Assembly (NCBI GenBank): GCA_028691155.1
Contig: JAQUZV010000027.1
Span: 1 to 14,368 of the forward strand
Source of the DNA: Victivallales bacterium
Lineage (GTDB): Bacteria; Verrucomicrobiota; Lentisphaeria; Victivallales; SZUA-371
Direction of reading: 5' to 3'
Length of the DNA: 14,368 bases
The translations under genes and the position numbers were made by a program. Shown piece after piece: positions 1-7,606 of this stretch (the first letter of the stretch is position 1; each line of letters begins with the position of its first letter). A model generated the notes under the pieces. The model saw only the letters and a list, made by a program, of their open reading frames with translations. It ran no database searches and was not told where the DNA came from.

Positions 1-175
1 CCACATGTTTGCTCCAGAACTCCGCCGCGCCGGTAATGCGGGTCAGATTGGTGTGGCGGTTGTATGCTTCCAGATGGCGGAACAATTCGGCGCATCGCGC
101 CGTAAAGCGTTCCGGGTCGGCCGGTCGGCATTGCTGCAGAAACCGCACCACTTCTTCCGACGGGAATGACGTCAT
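1..175 (-). CDS. rsmG: 16S rRNA (guanine-N7)-methyltransferase RsmG, N-terminal part
   Basis: The gene starts at the ATG at 175 and runs off the left edge; 58 residues are visible. The visible peptide ends with a stretch typical of the RsmG/GidB N-terminus: an FRHLEAYNRHTNLTRI segment followed by EFWSKHV, matching the family pattern in which NLT(R/A)I precedes a W-KH motif leading to the LDS segment. RsmG uses S-adenosylmethionine to methylate G527 of 16S rRNA in the cytoplasm; loss gives low-level streptomycin resistance in other bacteria. The SAM-binding core lies outside the window, so only the family call is supported. The stop codon of the preceding membrane-protein gene abuts this ATG (TAAATG), so the two are probably co-transcribed and translationally coupled. 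Confidence 0.85.
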   Translation of the reverse strand, partial: MTSFPSEEVVRFLQQCRPADPERFTARCAELFRHLEAYNRHTNLTRITGAAEFWSKHV

Positions 176-730
176 TTATCCTGCCCGTCCGGTCAGATGC
201 AGAATCCCCAGCAGCAAACTGAACAGGCCGAAGCCCGCGGTCAACGCCGCCAGCATATATTTATAGTACCGGGAACGGGCGGCCAGGCGGATGGCATCGC
301 GCATCAGATACGGTTTGCCGGAGAAGAAAATCCCGACGATTCCCAGCGCAAAACAGAACAGGGAAAAAAACGGCGCCGCCGGAGAATGAAAGGTAAAGGA
401 TTCATGCAGGAAATAGTAGGCCAGCAGGATGAAAAATCCGCCGATGGCGCGGGAAAACAGATAATCCAGATACAGGAACGCCACCACGGCCAGAACCACG
501 GCGGTCGGCAGCAGATAGACGTGCAGCCATTCCGGCAACAGCGGTTTGGTGTGCGGAATACACCACAGGAGGTCGATTGCGGCCAGGACCATGCCGGCAA
601 ATACCTTGCGGGGCAATTGTTCCCGCTGTTTCAGGTTTTCCGGCGTGATTCCGGCGATCCACCAGACGGCAACTCCCGTTGCCATAGCAAAGACCAGTAA
701 ACTGATCGCGTAAATTTTCAATGCATCCAT
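176..730 (-). CDS. Unknown multi-pass membrane protein
   Basis: A 184-residue protein that I do not recognise. It is strongly hydrophobic with about five or six likely membrane helices, at roughly residues 5-26, 44-60, 68-90, 93-110, 117-137 and 156-178. Short basic loops (KQREQLPRK near 34-42; RDAIRLAARSRYYK near 144-157) suggest cytoplasmic faces. No catalytic motif is visible. The ATG at 730 has only a weak upstream GGAT as ribosome-binding site. The gene follows the terminator at 822-846, so it probably has its own promoter in 731-820, although I could not pick a convincing one. It abuts rsmG with no spacing, which suggests one operon. The long antisense reading frames over this region are composition shadows. 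Confidence 0.7.
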   Translation of the reverse strand: MDALKIYAISLLVFAMATGVAVWWIAGITPENLKQREQLPRKVFAGMVLAAIDLLWCIPHTKPLLPEWLHVYLLPTAVVLAVVAFLYLDYLFSRAIGGFFILLAYYFLHESFTFHSPAAPFFSLFCFALGIVGIFFSGKPYLMRDAIRLAARSRYYKYMLAALTAGFGLFSLLLGILHLTGRAG

Positions 731-821
731 AAGAGTTATCCGTTAACGTAAAAAAAATTGCTGTTGCGGAAAAATTACCGCTTCGGGCGGATTTTGCAAC
801 TCAAGGCCGCTGTTTATCTCG

Positions 822-846
822 ATAAAAACGGCGGCAACGCCGACCG
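822..846 (-). terminator. Rho-independent terminator after the SurA/PpiC gene
   Basis: Read on the minus strand, CGG-T-CGGC, loop GTT, GCCG-CCG forms a 7-bp GC stem with one bulged T, directly followed by five T residues (plus-strand A824-A828). It lies about 35 bases beyond the stop codon of the SurA/PpiC gene in the right orientation, so it probably ends that transcript before the 184-residue membrane protein gene. Confidence 0.6.
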
Positions 847-879
847 AACCATTATTTCCCGTCCATCTTTGGGCCGGAA

Positions 880-1956
880 TTATTCTTTGATGAAAGTGCG
901 GATGATCGCTTTCCGGCGCAGACGTTCGATATATTGGCGATAGGCTTCACGCCGTTGGGCGCCACGCAATTGTTTTTCAATGCGGTCACGGGCCTGATCG
1001 AAAGACTGCTCGCCGCCCTTCCTTACCTCCGCCACCCGGATGAAATAGTCTCCTTCCGATGTGCTTACCGGACCGCGAATAGTACCCGGGGCGGCATTTT
1101 TGATGGCGGCGGCAAATTCCGGGCGGAGCTTATCCCGGTTGATCCAGCCGAGATCGCCGCCGCTTTGGGCATTGGGGGCGTCGGAATAAAGTTTTACCAT
1201 GGAATGAAAGATTTTGGCATTGCCGCTGCTCAAATCGGATTTTATCTCCTGAGCCAGTCGTTTACGGTCCGGATGGTCGGCGGCCAGAAAAATTATTTCC
1301 AGCCTGATCGTCGGAGCGATCATGAATTCGGCGCGATGATTCCGGTAATATAGAAACACCTCCCGCGGCGTGATGTCAATGCTTTTAAAGAAGAGATTGC
1401 CGATCATGAATTCGACGATAATACGTTCCTGCGCCTTTTCTTCCAGATCGGCGAGGGTGATTCCGGACTCTTCCACCTTGTGCTGCAACGACTGCCGGGA
1501 ACCGGAAGTGAAGCCGGACGACATTTCATCCAGCATCCGGTCCAGGTATTCCCGGGGAATGTCGAACGGATCGCTGCGGTAGTCTTCGACAATCAGTTTG
1601 CGGTCGATAATGTTTTCCAGTACCTTTCGGCGCAATTCCCGGACCTTGTCTTTCAGTTCCCGACCGGAGAACAGCATTCGCATCCTGGTTTCTTCCGCAG
1701 TACTTTCATCGACCACATCCAGCAGACTGATCGGGGCGCCGTTGACCGCGGCCAGAATCGAATCGACGCGGAGATTGTTGTTATCCCGCGTCGGCAGATT
1801 CGGTACGGTTGCGGGCGAGGTTTTGGGGATGTCGGCGGTCTTTTTCGCGGTTTTTCCCGCCTGGACCGACGGCGTTCCGCCGCCGGAATCCGACCGGGCA
1901 TAAACCGGAAATTCCATCATCAGCAAGCAGCAAACTGCGAGTGGAAAAATTTTCAT
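880..1956 (-). CDS. SurA/PpiC-type periplasmic peptidyl-prolyl cis-trans isomerase
   Basis: A 358-residue predicted periplasmic chaperone/isomerase of the SurA-PpiC (parvulin) family, which assists folding of outer-membrane proteins. I chose the ATG at 1956 because it begins a signal peptide (MKIFPLAVCCLLMMEFPVYA, cleavage after about residue 20) and has a purine-rich GGGAAGAAG upstream; an in-frame ATG at 2064 would bury that signal. Order: signal peptide; low-complexity Ala/Pro/Thr linker to about residue 62; SurA-like N-terminal helical domain about 64-205, starting with the ILAAVNGAPIS segment; one parvulin domain about 214-310 with the hallmark GGDLGWI (266-272), PEFAAAI and GPVSTSEG; C-terminal helix closing near 356. 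E. coli SurA has two parvulin domains; only one is present here. It follows the degenerate synthase-like gene by 117 bases and is followed by a terminator. Confidence 0.88.
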   Translation of the reverse strand: MKIFPLAVCCLLMMEFPVYARSDSGGGTPSVQAGKTAKKTADIPKTSPATVPNLPTRDNNNLRVDSILAAVNGAPISLLDVVDESTAEETRMRMLFSGRELKDKVRELRRKVLENIIDRKLIVEDYRSDPFDIPREYLDRMLDEMSSGFTSGSRQSLQHKVEESGITLADLEEKAQERIIVEFMIGNLFFKSIDITPREVFLYYRNHRAEFMIAPTIRLEIIFLAADHPDRKRLAQEIKSDLSSGNAKIFHSMVKLYSDAPNAQSGGDLGWINRDKLRPEFAAAIKNAAPGTIRGPVSTSEGDYFIRVAEVRKGGEQSFDQARDRIEKQLRGAQRREAYRQYIERLRRKAIIRTFIKE

Positions 1957-1982
1957 CGGCAATCTTCTTCCCTGTCTGTCGC

Positions 1983-2001
1983 GATACGCACGGGGCGTAT
2001 C
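1983..2001 (-). repeat. Hairpin in the leader of the SurA/PpiC gene
   Basis: GATACGC and GCGTATC form a perfect 7-bp stem around a 5-base loop, 26 bases upstream of the chosen start at 1956. No T run follows on the minus strand, so it is not a standard terminator. It may structure the leader or set differential expression between the upstream membrane gene and the chaperone gene; that role is inference. Confidence 0.35.
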
Positions 2002-2073
2002 TGCGGTTAACTCCCTGGTCGCGCGGTTCCCGCGTTCCGGACGCTGAAAGAAATACCATATCATGATTTACCG

Positions 2074-4074
2074 TTAAAGCAAGGTGTCATTGGCGGGAAT
2101 CGGACGGATATTGGCCGGTTGGAACAACAGCGGGAGGCGGGACGCCGCCAGCAGCAGGACGGCGCCGGTCAGGTTTTGTCCGCACGCCAGCGCCAGCCAG
2201 CAGACCGCCAGTCCAGCCGGCAATCCGGAAACCAGCCAGAACAGATAATCACGGTAATTGTTCCGACCCATGCCGGCGGCGGCGATGGTGACGGCGGCGC
2301 CGCCGAACCAGCCGGTCAGAAACATGTCGGCCCACAGCACCGGCAGGGAAAACTCCTGGTAAATGATATGGTTGTACCATAACAGCGAAAACGGCAGCAG
2401 CAATGACGCCAGCAGCAACAGTTGCCTGGTAAGCCAGCGTTCCGGATGGAACGAAAGACCGCAGACGGTCCCGATGAGAAAGATCGCGCCGATGCCCCCC
2501 AGATACAAATAGAGTTGTCCGTTGATGGCCTGCTCCACAAACATCGCGATCAGAATGATGCCGCCGCAGTAAAAACCGTTTTCAAACGAATTGAAGGCGA
2601 CGCGTCGTTCCTGTTTGCGGCTCAACAGGAAGCGCAACAGCAGATAAATGCCGCAGGCCAGCCAGGGTAGAATTTGTCGCAGGTGGACGGGCCACCGGAT
2701 GGAGGTGAAGCGGGCCAGGTAAAATGGGTAGAGATCGCTGTTTACTCGATCCGTGGGAAGGCGGCGGAATTTTTCCTGCAGGGCGGCAAAGGACGCCGGC
2801 GACTGCAGCATGGCCAACATGCCGCGACAGAATCCCAACGGTTCGAAACGCCGGCAGGCCCGGCGATCCAGCTCGTTGTAGTCGTCCGACAATGGTGCGG
2901 CGGAGGCAACCACAAAAATCTCCTCGGCATTGCGTCCCGGAAACAGCAGTTGGTACGGGAAGATTTTCTGCAGTGTGCCCACAATTACGGCGGCCTGATC
3001 CAAGGTGGCGACGGCAGTTACCACGACGCCGCCCGGGGCGAGAAAGTCTGCCGCCAACTGATAAAATTCTCTGGTCTGGAAGCGGTTGTCCGCTTCCGAC
3101 AGCGGGTTTTCGGTAATGACAAAAATCATATCGAAACCGGGTTGGACTCCGGTCGTATCCCGGCAATAACGGTCGAACCCGAGGTCGGTGAGTTTGCGGC
3201 GCAGTCGACTGTATTCCTCCGGCAGGTGGTTGAAACGGTAAAGCGTACTGCTGGGGGCGCGGATGGCCTGGGCCACCAAAGGCAGCCGCGCCAGCTTGGC
3301 CCCCAGATCGGAGGACGGCGGTTCGGAAACCAGAATCCGCAACCGCGGGGAATTGTTTTGCAGGATGATCGGCAGCAGCGAGGTGGTGTCGATGTTATTC
3401 AGCGCATCGAGTCGCGGGGTTTTCGATACCGTCACTTTCGCCGCCGGAAGCGGTTGCGACGTCTGGTGCCATTTGAACGCGGCGATGAGGACCGTCAGCC
3501 CGACGGCGCTGCCCCATATCAATGCAACGGCCCGCCGGCGCCGTGAAGGCGACCGGGCGGAAACTCCGATGACCGGGACCAATACCACGGCCAGTGTCAG
3601 AACGGCAAAGATCTCATCGCGGGCGATGATGCCTCCCATGACCATGATGGCCAGTCCGCCGCCGCAGCAGCCGCCCAGCGCCAGCGAGGGGTAACCTCCG
3701 GTGCGCGGATCGGGGTTGCAGCGCAACAGCATTCCCAGCCAGATTCCGACACTGACGCCCCAGATCGGAGCGGACAACAGGGGCAGAACTCCGGAGGGAT
3801 CCGTGGCCATAAACATGACCGGCAGACCGGTAACCGGCAGGGTCAAAAGAAAATTGTCCGGCTGCCGCGTCGAGGCCCGGGGACGATATTTTCCGGCGGC
3901 GAACAGTCCGCCGCCGCCGCCGAGCAGCATTAACGCCAGTACGGCCAGAAAGAGCCCGAACGAGGGCCGGGGGCCCGCCAGAAGACTGCCGCACCCGGTG
4001 GCTGTAACGAAGGAAAAGAACATTCCCGTCAGCAGAACCGCGCCGTTATATTTTATGATTTCACGTAGTTTCAT
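2074..4074 (-). CDS. Membrane protein with a spermidine-synthase-like central domain
   Basis: A 666-residue protein with three parts: about seven membrane helices (roughly 12-200), a soluble region (about 205-460), and about seven more helices (470-655). The soluble part resembles membrane-fused polyamine aminopropyltransferase-like proteins: LPEEYSRLRRKL (284-295), FDMIFVITENPLSEADNRFQTREFY (314-338), an LAPGGVVV strand (345-352), and VNSDLYPFYLARF (444-456), which matches the family NTD-x-P-x-x-YY segment. The usual Gly-rich GGGDG cofactor loop and its following acidic residue are not visible; the equivalent region (about 245-275) reads RILVSEPPSSDLG. Catalysis is therefore doubtful, and a binding or scaffold role is possible. 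No good ribosome-binding site precedes the ATG at 4074, and the candidate promoter gives a very short leader. The SurA/PpiC gene follows. The fold family is fairly sure; the function is unknown. Confidence 0.7.
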   Translation of the reverse strand: MKLREIIKYNGAVLLTGMFFSFVTATGCGSLLAGPRPSFGLFLAVLALMLLGGGGGLFAAGKYRPRASTRQPDNFLLTLPVTGLPVMFMATDPSGVLPLLSAPIWGVSVGIWLGMLLRCNPDPRTGGYPSLALGGCCGGGLAIMVMGGIIARDEIFAVLTLAVVLVPVIGVSARSPSRRRRAVALIWGSAVGLTVLIAAFKWHQTSQPLPAAKVTVSKTPRLDALNNIDTTSLLPIILQNNSPRLRILVSEPPSSDLGAKLARLPLVAQAIRAPSSTLYRFNHLPEEYSRLRRKLTDLGFDRYCRDTTGVQPGFDMIFVITENPLSEADNRFQTREFYQLAADFLAPGGVVVTAVATLDQAAVIVGTLQKIFPYQLLFPGRNAEEIFVVASAAPLSDDYNELDRRACRRFEPLGFCRGMLAMLQSPASFAALQEKFRRLPTDRVNSDLYPFYLARFTSIRWPVHLRQILPWLACGIYLLLRFLLSRKQERRVAFNSFENGFYCGGIILIAMFVEQAINGQLYLYLGGIGAIFLIGTVCGLSFHPERWLTRQLLLLASLLLPFSLLWYNHIIYQEFSLPVLWADMFLTGWFGGAAVTIAAAGMGRNNYRDYLFWLVSGLPAGLAVCWLALACGQNLTGAVLLLAASRLPLLFQPANIRPIPANDTLL

Positions 4075-4097
4075 ATAAGAATTTTCGGGTTGAACAT

Positions 4098-4130
4098 GCT
4101 ATATTGATCCGATACCCGGCACAATATAGA
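4098..4130. promoter_or_regulatory. Inverted repeat with possible overlapping divergent promoters
   Basis: CTATATTG (4099-4106) and CAATATAG (4122-4129) are perfect inverted copies separated by 15 bases, in the only divergent intergenic region of the left half. Rightward, TTGATC (4104-4109) and TATAGA (4125-4130) are spaced by 15 bases; leftward, TTGTGC (from 4124) and TATAGC (to 4098) are also spaced by 15 bases. Each arm thus supplies the -10 of one promoter and the edge of the -35 of the other. A spacing of 15 is shorter than the usual 17, so a dimeric regulator operator is an equal alternative. Confidence 0.35.
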
Positions 4131-4227
4131 AGATAAAAGTTATTCTGTAAACAATGGAAATGCGAAAAAACGGCGAACGGCATTATTTTTCTGCTCCCGA
4201 TGACCGGAGTCAGGTTCATTTTTCACC

Positions 4228-4234
4228 GGAGGGG
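4228..4234 (+). promoter_or_regulatory. Ribosome-binding site of the ABC permease gene
   Basis: GGAGGGG lies five bases before the ATG at 4240 and fixes this start. The sequence ACCGGAG occurs twice just here (4203-4209 and 4225-4231); the second copy overlaps the ribosome-binding site. Confidence 0.7.
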
Positions 4235-4239
4235 ACGGT

Positions 4240-5544
4240 ATGTTGACGTTCATTCTCCGGCGTCTGGCCTATTCGCTGTTGATTGTGGTCGGAGTGATGG
4301 TGATTACCTTTCTGCTCTTCCGGGTGGCCGCCGGGGACCCTTCCGCCGCGTTGCTCGGCAAGAATCCCACCCCGGACATGGTGGAGAGTCTGCGTCAGGA
4401 GCTCGGGACCGACAAACCGTTGTTCTGGGGCCATTGGCGGCGTACCGAAGCTTTTACCGCCGTTTCCTTCCGGAGCAATCATCTCCTGCCGGGGGTGGAA
4501 CTGCCGCCGGCGGCGGTTATCCGGGATGGCGCGGCAATCCTCGAACCCGGAATGGCGATTCGATTTCACCGTAATTTTTCGCTGCATGGTCCGGCGGAAC
4601 GGGCGCGGGTTTGTTGGCAGGGCGAGCTGGTGACGCCGGCGGGACGGCAACGGGCGGAAACGCCGCGTACCCTTGATCTGCCTTTGTCGCCCGGGACGGA
4701 TGAACTGGAGCTGGGCGCCGGGGCGGGGTGCCGGTTGTTTTCCGTGATGTTCTTCAAGGCGCAAAAGTCGCCGTGGGATTCCCAGTTTTTCGATGCGATG
4801 GGGGAATTGGTGTGTTTTCAGCGTCGGCCGCCATATGTGAGTTTTTTCAATTTCGGTCGGACGCTCAGTACGCGGGAACCGGTGATTCAGGTTATTCGCC
4901 GTGGGGTGGGGCCGTCGTTGCTGCTGATGTTGCCGATTTTCTTCGGCGAATTGCTGCTGGGCATTGTTCTGGCGTTGCTGGCCACGGCGTTCAAGGGCAC
5001 CTGGATCGACAAAACGCTGGTGTTGCTTTCGGTGATCGGCATGAGTGTCAGCTATCTGGTTTTTATTATTTTCGGGCAGTGGTATCTGGGCTATTATTAC
5101 AATTTTTTTCCGGTCTGGGGCTGGGGCGGCTGGCGGCATCTGGCGCTGCCGATTATTATCGGGATTGTCAGCGGATTGGGCGGCGGGGTAAGATTTTATC
5201 GAACCGTATTTGTAAATGAATTAAACCGGGAGTATCTTCGTACAGCCCGGGCCAAAGGGTGCGGATCGTTAAGAATTTACGGTCGGCATTTATTGCGTAA
5301 TGCCGCCATTCCGATCATCACCCGGGCCGGTGCCATTCTGCCGTTTTTGTTTACCGGCAGTTTGTTGCTGGAGACCTTTTTTGGTATTCCCGGGCTGGGA
5401 TATGCCGGGATCAATGCGCTGAACAATTCTGATCTGCAGATGATTAAAGCGCTGGTTATTATCAGTGCGTTGCTGTTTGTTTCCGTCAATCTGCTGGCAG
5501 ACATTACTTATGCGTGGGTCGATCCCAGGATCCGATTGAAATAA
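4240..5544 (+). CDS. YejB/DppB-type ABC transporter permease with periplasmic insertion
   Basis: A 434-residue inner-membrane permease of the peptide/nickel (BPD_transp_1) family. The N-terminus (MLTFILRRLAYSLLIVVGVM, helix about 8-30, then RVAAGDP and LGTDKPLF at 55-62) and the core after residue 195 (FNFGRTLSTREPV at 203-215, helices about 224-250, 258-285, 300-320) are typical. The EAA loop that contacts the ATPase is EYLRTARAKGCGSLRIYGRHLLRNAAIP (331-358), and the end FTGSLLLETFFGIPGLG ... VDPRIRLK closely follows YejB/DppB. Between about residues 66 and 195 an extra segment of roughly 120 residues sits in the first periplasmic loop, where family members usually have about 20. It is rich in short beta-prone stretches. 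No second permease, ATPase or binding protein is in the window. The next gene begins 28 bases downstream. Confidence 0.87.
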   Translation: MLTFILRRLAYSLLIVVGVMVITFLLFRVAAGDPSAALLGKNPTPDMVESLRQELGTDKPLFWGHWRRTEAFTAVSFRSNHLLPGVELPPAAVIRDGAAILEPGMAIRFHRNFSLHGPAERARVCWQGELVTPAGRQRAETPRTLDLPLSPGTDELELGAGAGCRLFSVMFFKAQKSPWDSQFFDAMGELVCFQRRPPYVSFFNFGRTLSTREPVIQVIRRGVGPSLLLMLPIFFGELLLGIVLALLATAFKGTWIDKTLVLLSVIGMSVSYLVFIIFGQWYLGYYYNFFPVWGWGGWRHLALPIIIGIVSGLGGGVRFYRTVFVNELNREYLRTARAKGCGSLRIYGRHLLRNAAIPIITRAGAILPFLFTGSLLLETFFGIPGLGYAGINALNNSDLQMIKALVIISALLFVSVNLLADITYAWVDPRIRLK

Positions 5545-5572
5545 AAGATAATTTGGGAAGGACATTCCTTAA

Positions 5573-6184
5573 ATGAAAAATCAGATGTTCAGAAAAATTA
5601 CGGTCGGCATGTTGGATGTCAACTGTTTTCTGGTGTCGGCCGCCGGCAGCGGCAAGCTATATATCATCGATCCCGGTGCCGACGCGGGGCGGATTGCCGA
5701 CGAAGTGCGGAAGTTCGAGTTCACGGAACTGGAAATCCTGCTGACGCACGGTCATGTCGACCACATCGGCGCCATTCCGGAATTGATGCTGGACTTCGAC
5801 ATCAAGGCGGTTCGGGTGCATAAAGACGATCGGGACCTCTACTTGAGTCCGGAAAACAATCTGTTGCCCTATTTGTCGGCGGTGCCCGGTCTGCCGCAAC
5901 CGACCACGGACCTGCAATCTCCCGACTACGATGTTATTGCCACGCCGGGGCACACGCCCGGCGGGGTCTGCTACTATTTCCGGGAATTTCCCGTTTTGTT
6001 TACCGGCGATACGATTATGTCCAACTCGATCGGCCGCACCGATTTCCCCGGGGGTAATCTGGAGACGCTGCTGACCTCGATTCGGGAACAGATCATGACG
6101 TTGCCCGATGATTTGGTTCTGCTTCCCGGTCACGGTCCGGAAACCACGGTCGGCACCGAGCGTTGCCATAATTCTTTTCTTTGA
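5573..6184 (+). CDS. Metallo-beta-lactamase-fold hydrolase (glyoxalase II-like, YcbL type)
   Basis: A 203-residue cytoplasmic MBL-fold enzyme. The metal ligands are all present: THGHVDH (H59, H61, D63, H64), H127 in ATPGHTPGG, D146 in LFTGDT and H187 in LLPGHGPET. The GRTDFPGG segment (154-161) and short length match the YcbL-type group of glyoxalase II-like hydrolases, which can cleave S-lactoylglutathione or related thioesters; the true substrate is not fixed by sequence. The ATG at 5573 has GGGAAGGA (5555-5562) 10 bases upstream; an in-frame ATG at 5585 is the alternative. It follows the ABC permease by 28 bases and is probably in the same operon, but no functional link is evident. Confidence 0.88.
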   Translation: MKNQMFRKITVGMLDVNCFLVSAAGSGKLYIIDPGADAGRIADEVRKFEFTELEILLTHGHVDHIGAIPELMLDFDIKAVRVHKDDRDLYLSPENNLLPYLSAVPGLPQPTTDLQSPDYDVIATPGHTPGGVCYYFREFPVLFTGDTIMSNSIGRTDFPGGNLETLLTSIREQIMTLPDDLVLLPGHGPETTVGTERCHNSFL

Positions 6185-6313
6185 CCGGCCGGATGTCGTG
6201 TAACTGCCGGAGCGGGGGTGGTGGCGGATAAACCGCGTTGTTCCCGGTCCGGAGCCGGTCGGATAAAGTGCTGCAAACAGGATAAATAAGATAAATTTTG
6301 AAGGAGAAATCGC

Positions 6314-7543
6314 ATGGCCGTAGTATTGCCTTTTCATGGTTTGCTTCCCTTGCCGGAACAGGCGGCGCAAGTGGCCGCCGTACCCTACGATGTGGTCGAT
6401 TCCGAAGAAGCGGCGGCACTGGCCGCCGGCAACCCGCTGAGTTTTTTGCGGGTTTCGCGTCCGGAAATCGAAATGGAACCGGGGGTCGATCTTTATGACG
6501 ACCGGGTTTATGCCCGTGCCGCCGCCAATTTCCGACGGTTGTGCGAGCAGGCGCCGTTGCAGGTCGATCCGGGCCTGCACCTCTATGTCTATTCGTTGCA
6601 GATGGGCGATCATGTTCAGATCGGCATTCTGGGCGCGGCCTCGGCGGCGGACTATCAGCGCAATGTGATCCGGAAACACGAAAAGACCCGTCAGGACAAG
6701 GAAGACGACCGGACTCGCCATGTGCTGACGTTGCGTTCCCATACCGGTCCGGTTTTCCTGACCTACCGGGATGACGCCGGTATCGATGCGCGGGTGACGC
6801 GGATTACCGCCGGAACGCCGTGGTTCGCTTTTACCGCGCCGGATGGTATCGTCCATAAATTGTGGCGGGTGCCCGAGGACGAAAGCCGGGCCCTGTCGGA
6901 TTGCTTTGCCGCCATTCCTTATCTCTATATTGCCGACGGCCATCATCGCGCCGCCGCGGCCACTCGTGCCGCGGTCCGGATGCGGGAAGAAAATCCGCAT
7001 CATACCGGGCAGGAGGATTACAACTTTTTCCTGAGCGTGATTTTTCCGGCGTCGCAACTGCGGATTATGTCGTACAACCGCGTGGTGCGGGATCTCAACG
7101 GGATGGACAAGGAGGAATTTTTCCGGCGCGTGGCGGAAAAATTCACGGTGACACCGTCCGGGGTGAAAGAGCCGGTGCAGTACGGTCAGGTGTCGATGTA
7201 TCTGGACCGGCAATGGTATACGTTGGAACCGAAATTCGACTTCAAATCGCTGGGCGTCATCGAACGGCTCGACGTCAGCATCCTTCAGGACAATCTGTTG
7301 GGGCCGCTGCTCGGCATCGACGATCCGCGTACCAGCAAGCGCATCAGTTTCGTCGGCGGGATTCGCGGTACGGCGGAGTTGGAAAAGCTGGTCGATTCCG
7401 GCAAATACCAGGTGGCCTTTTCCATGTTCCCGACCACGGTGGAACAGATGATCGATATTGCCGACGCCGGGGCGATCATGCCACCGAAGTCGACCTGGTT
7501 CGAACCGAAGCTTCGGGACGGACTGGTCTGTCATAATTTCTGA
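6314..7543 (+). CDS. DUF1015 family protein
   Basis: A 409-residue cytoplasmic protein of the DUF1015 family, recognised from VPYDVV (23-28), the strongly conserved RKHEKT (120-125) in the NVIRKHEKTRQDKEDDR block, IADGHHR (206-212), SYNRVV (253-258), and the C-terminal FSMFPTTVEQM ... MPPKSTWFEPKL segment. Length and motif order are as in full-length members. Members often occur near serine-biosynthesis genes and some have been proposed to act as small-molecule (serine) kinases; I am recalling this and cannot confirm it here, and no serA or serC is in the window. GAAGGAG (6299-6305) sits eight bases before the ATG at 6314. The 129-base gap to the hydrolase gene contains an AT-rich stretch just before the ribosome-binding site and may hold a promoter. 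Confidence 0.88.
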   Translation: MAVVLPFHGLLPLPEQAAQVAAVPYDVVDSEEAAALAAGNPLSFLRVSRPEIEMEPGVDLYDDRVYARAAANFRRLCEQAPLQVDPGLHLYVYSLQMGDHVQIGILGAASAADYQRNVIRKHEKTRQDKEDDRTRHVLTLRSHTGPVFLTYRDDAGIDARVTRITAGTPWFAFTAPDGIVHKLWRVPEDESRALSDCFAAIPYLYIADGHHRAAAATRAAVRMREENPHHTGQEDYNFFLSVIFPASQLRIMSYNRVVRDLNGMDKEEFFRRVAEKFTVTPSGVKEPVQYGQVSMYLDRQWYTLEPKFDFKSLGVIERLDVSILQDNLLGPLLGIDDPRTSKRISFVGGIRGTAELEKLVDSGKYQVAFSMFPTTVEQMIDIADAGAIMPPKSTWFEPKLRDGLVCHNF

Positions 7544-7555
7544 CCTGTGGTTGCA

Positions 7556-7587
7556 GCGGCGCGACCTTAAGGCCGTCGCCGCGCCGC
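7556..7587 (+). repeat. GC-rich hairpin between the DUF1015 and YdcF genes
   Basis: GCGGCGCGAC (7556-7565) can pair with the stretch GTCGCCGCGCCGC (7575-7587), giving either an 8-bp outer stem (GCGGCGCG with CGCGCCGC) or an inner GCGAC/GTCGC pairing. No T run follows, so it is not a standard terminator. It ends 19 bases before the ATG at 7607, so it would restrict ribosome access to the YdcF start. Confidence 0.4.
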
Positions 7588-7606
7588 AATTGCCGTGGTT
7601 TTGACC

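Noticed and set aside
1957..2064. An upstream in-frame ATG at 2064 that would lengthen the SurA/PpiC protein by 36 residues
   Set aside because: The extra residues are charged and would bury the signal peptide that begins at 1956; no ribosome-binding site precedes 2064.
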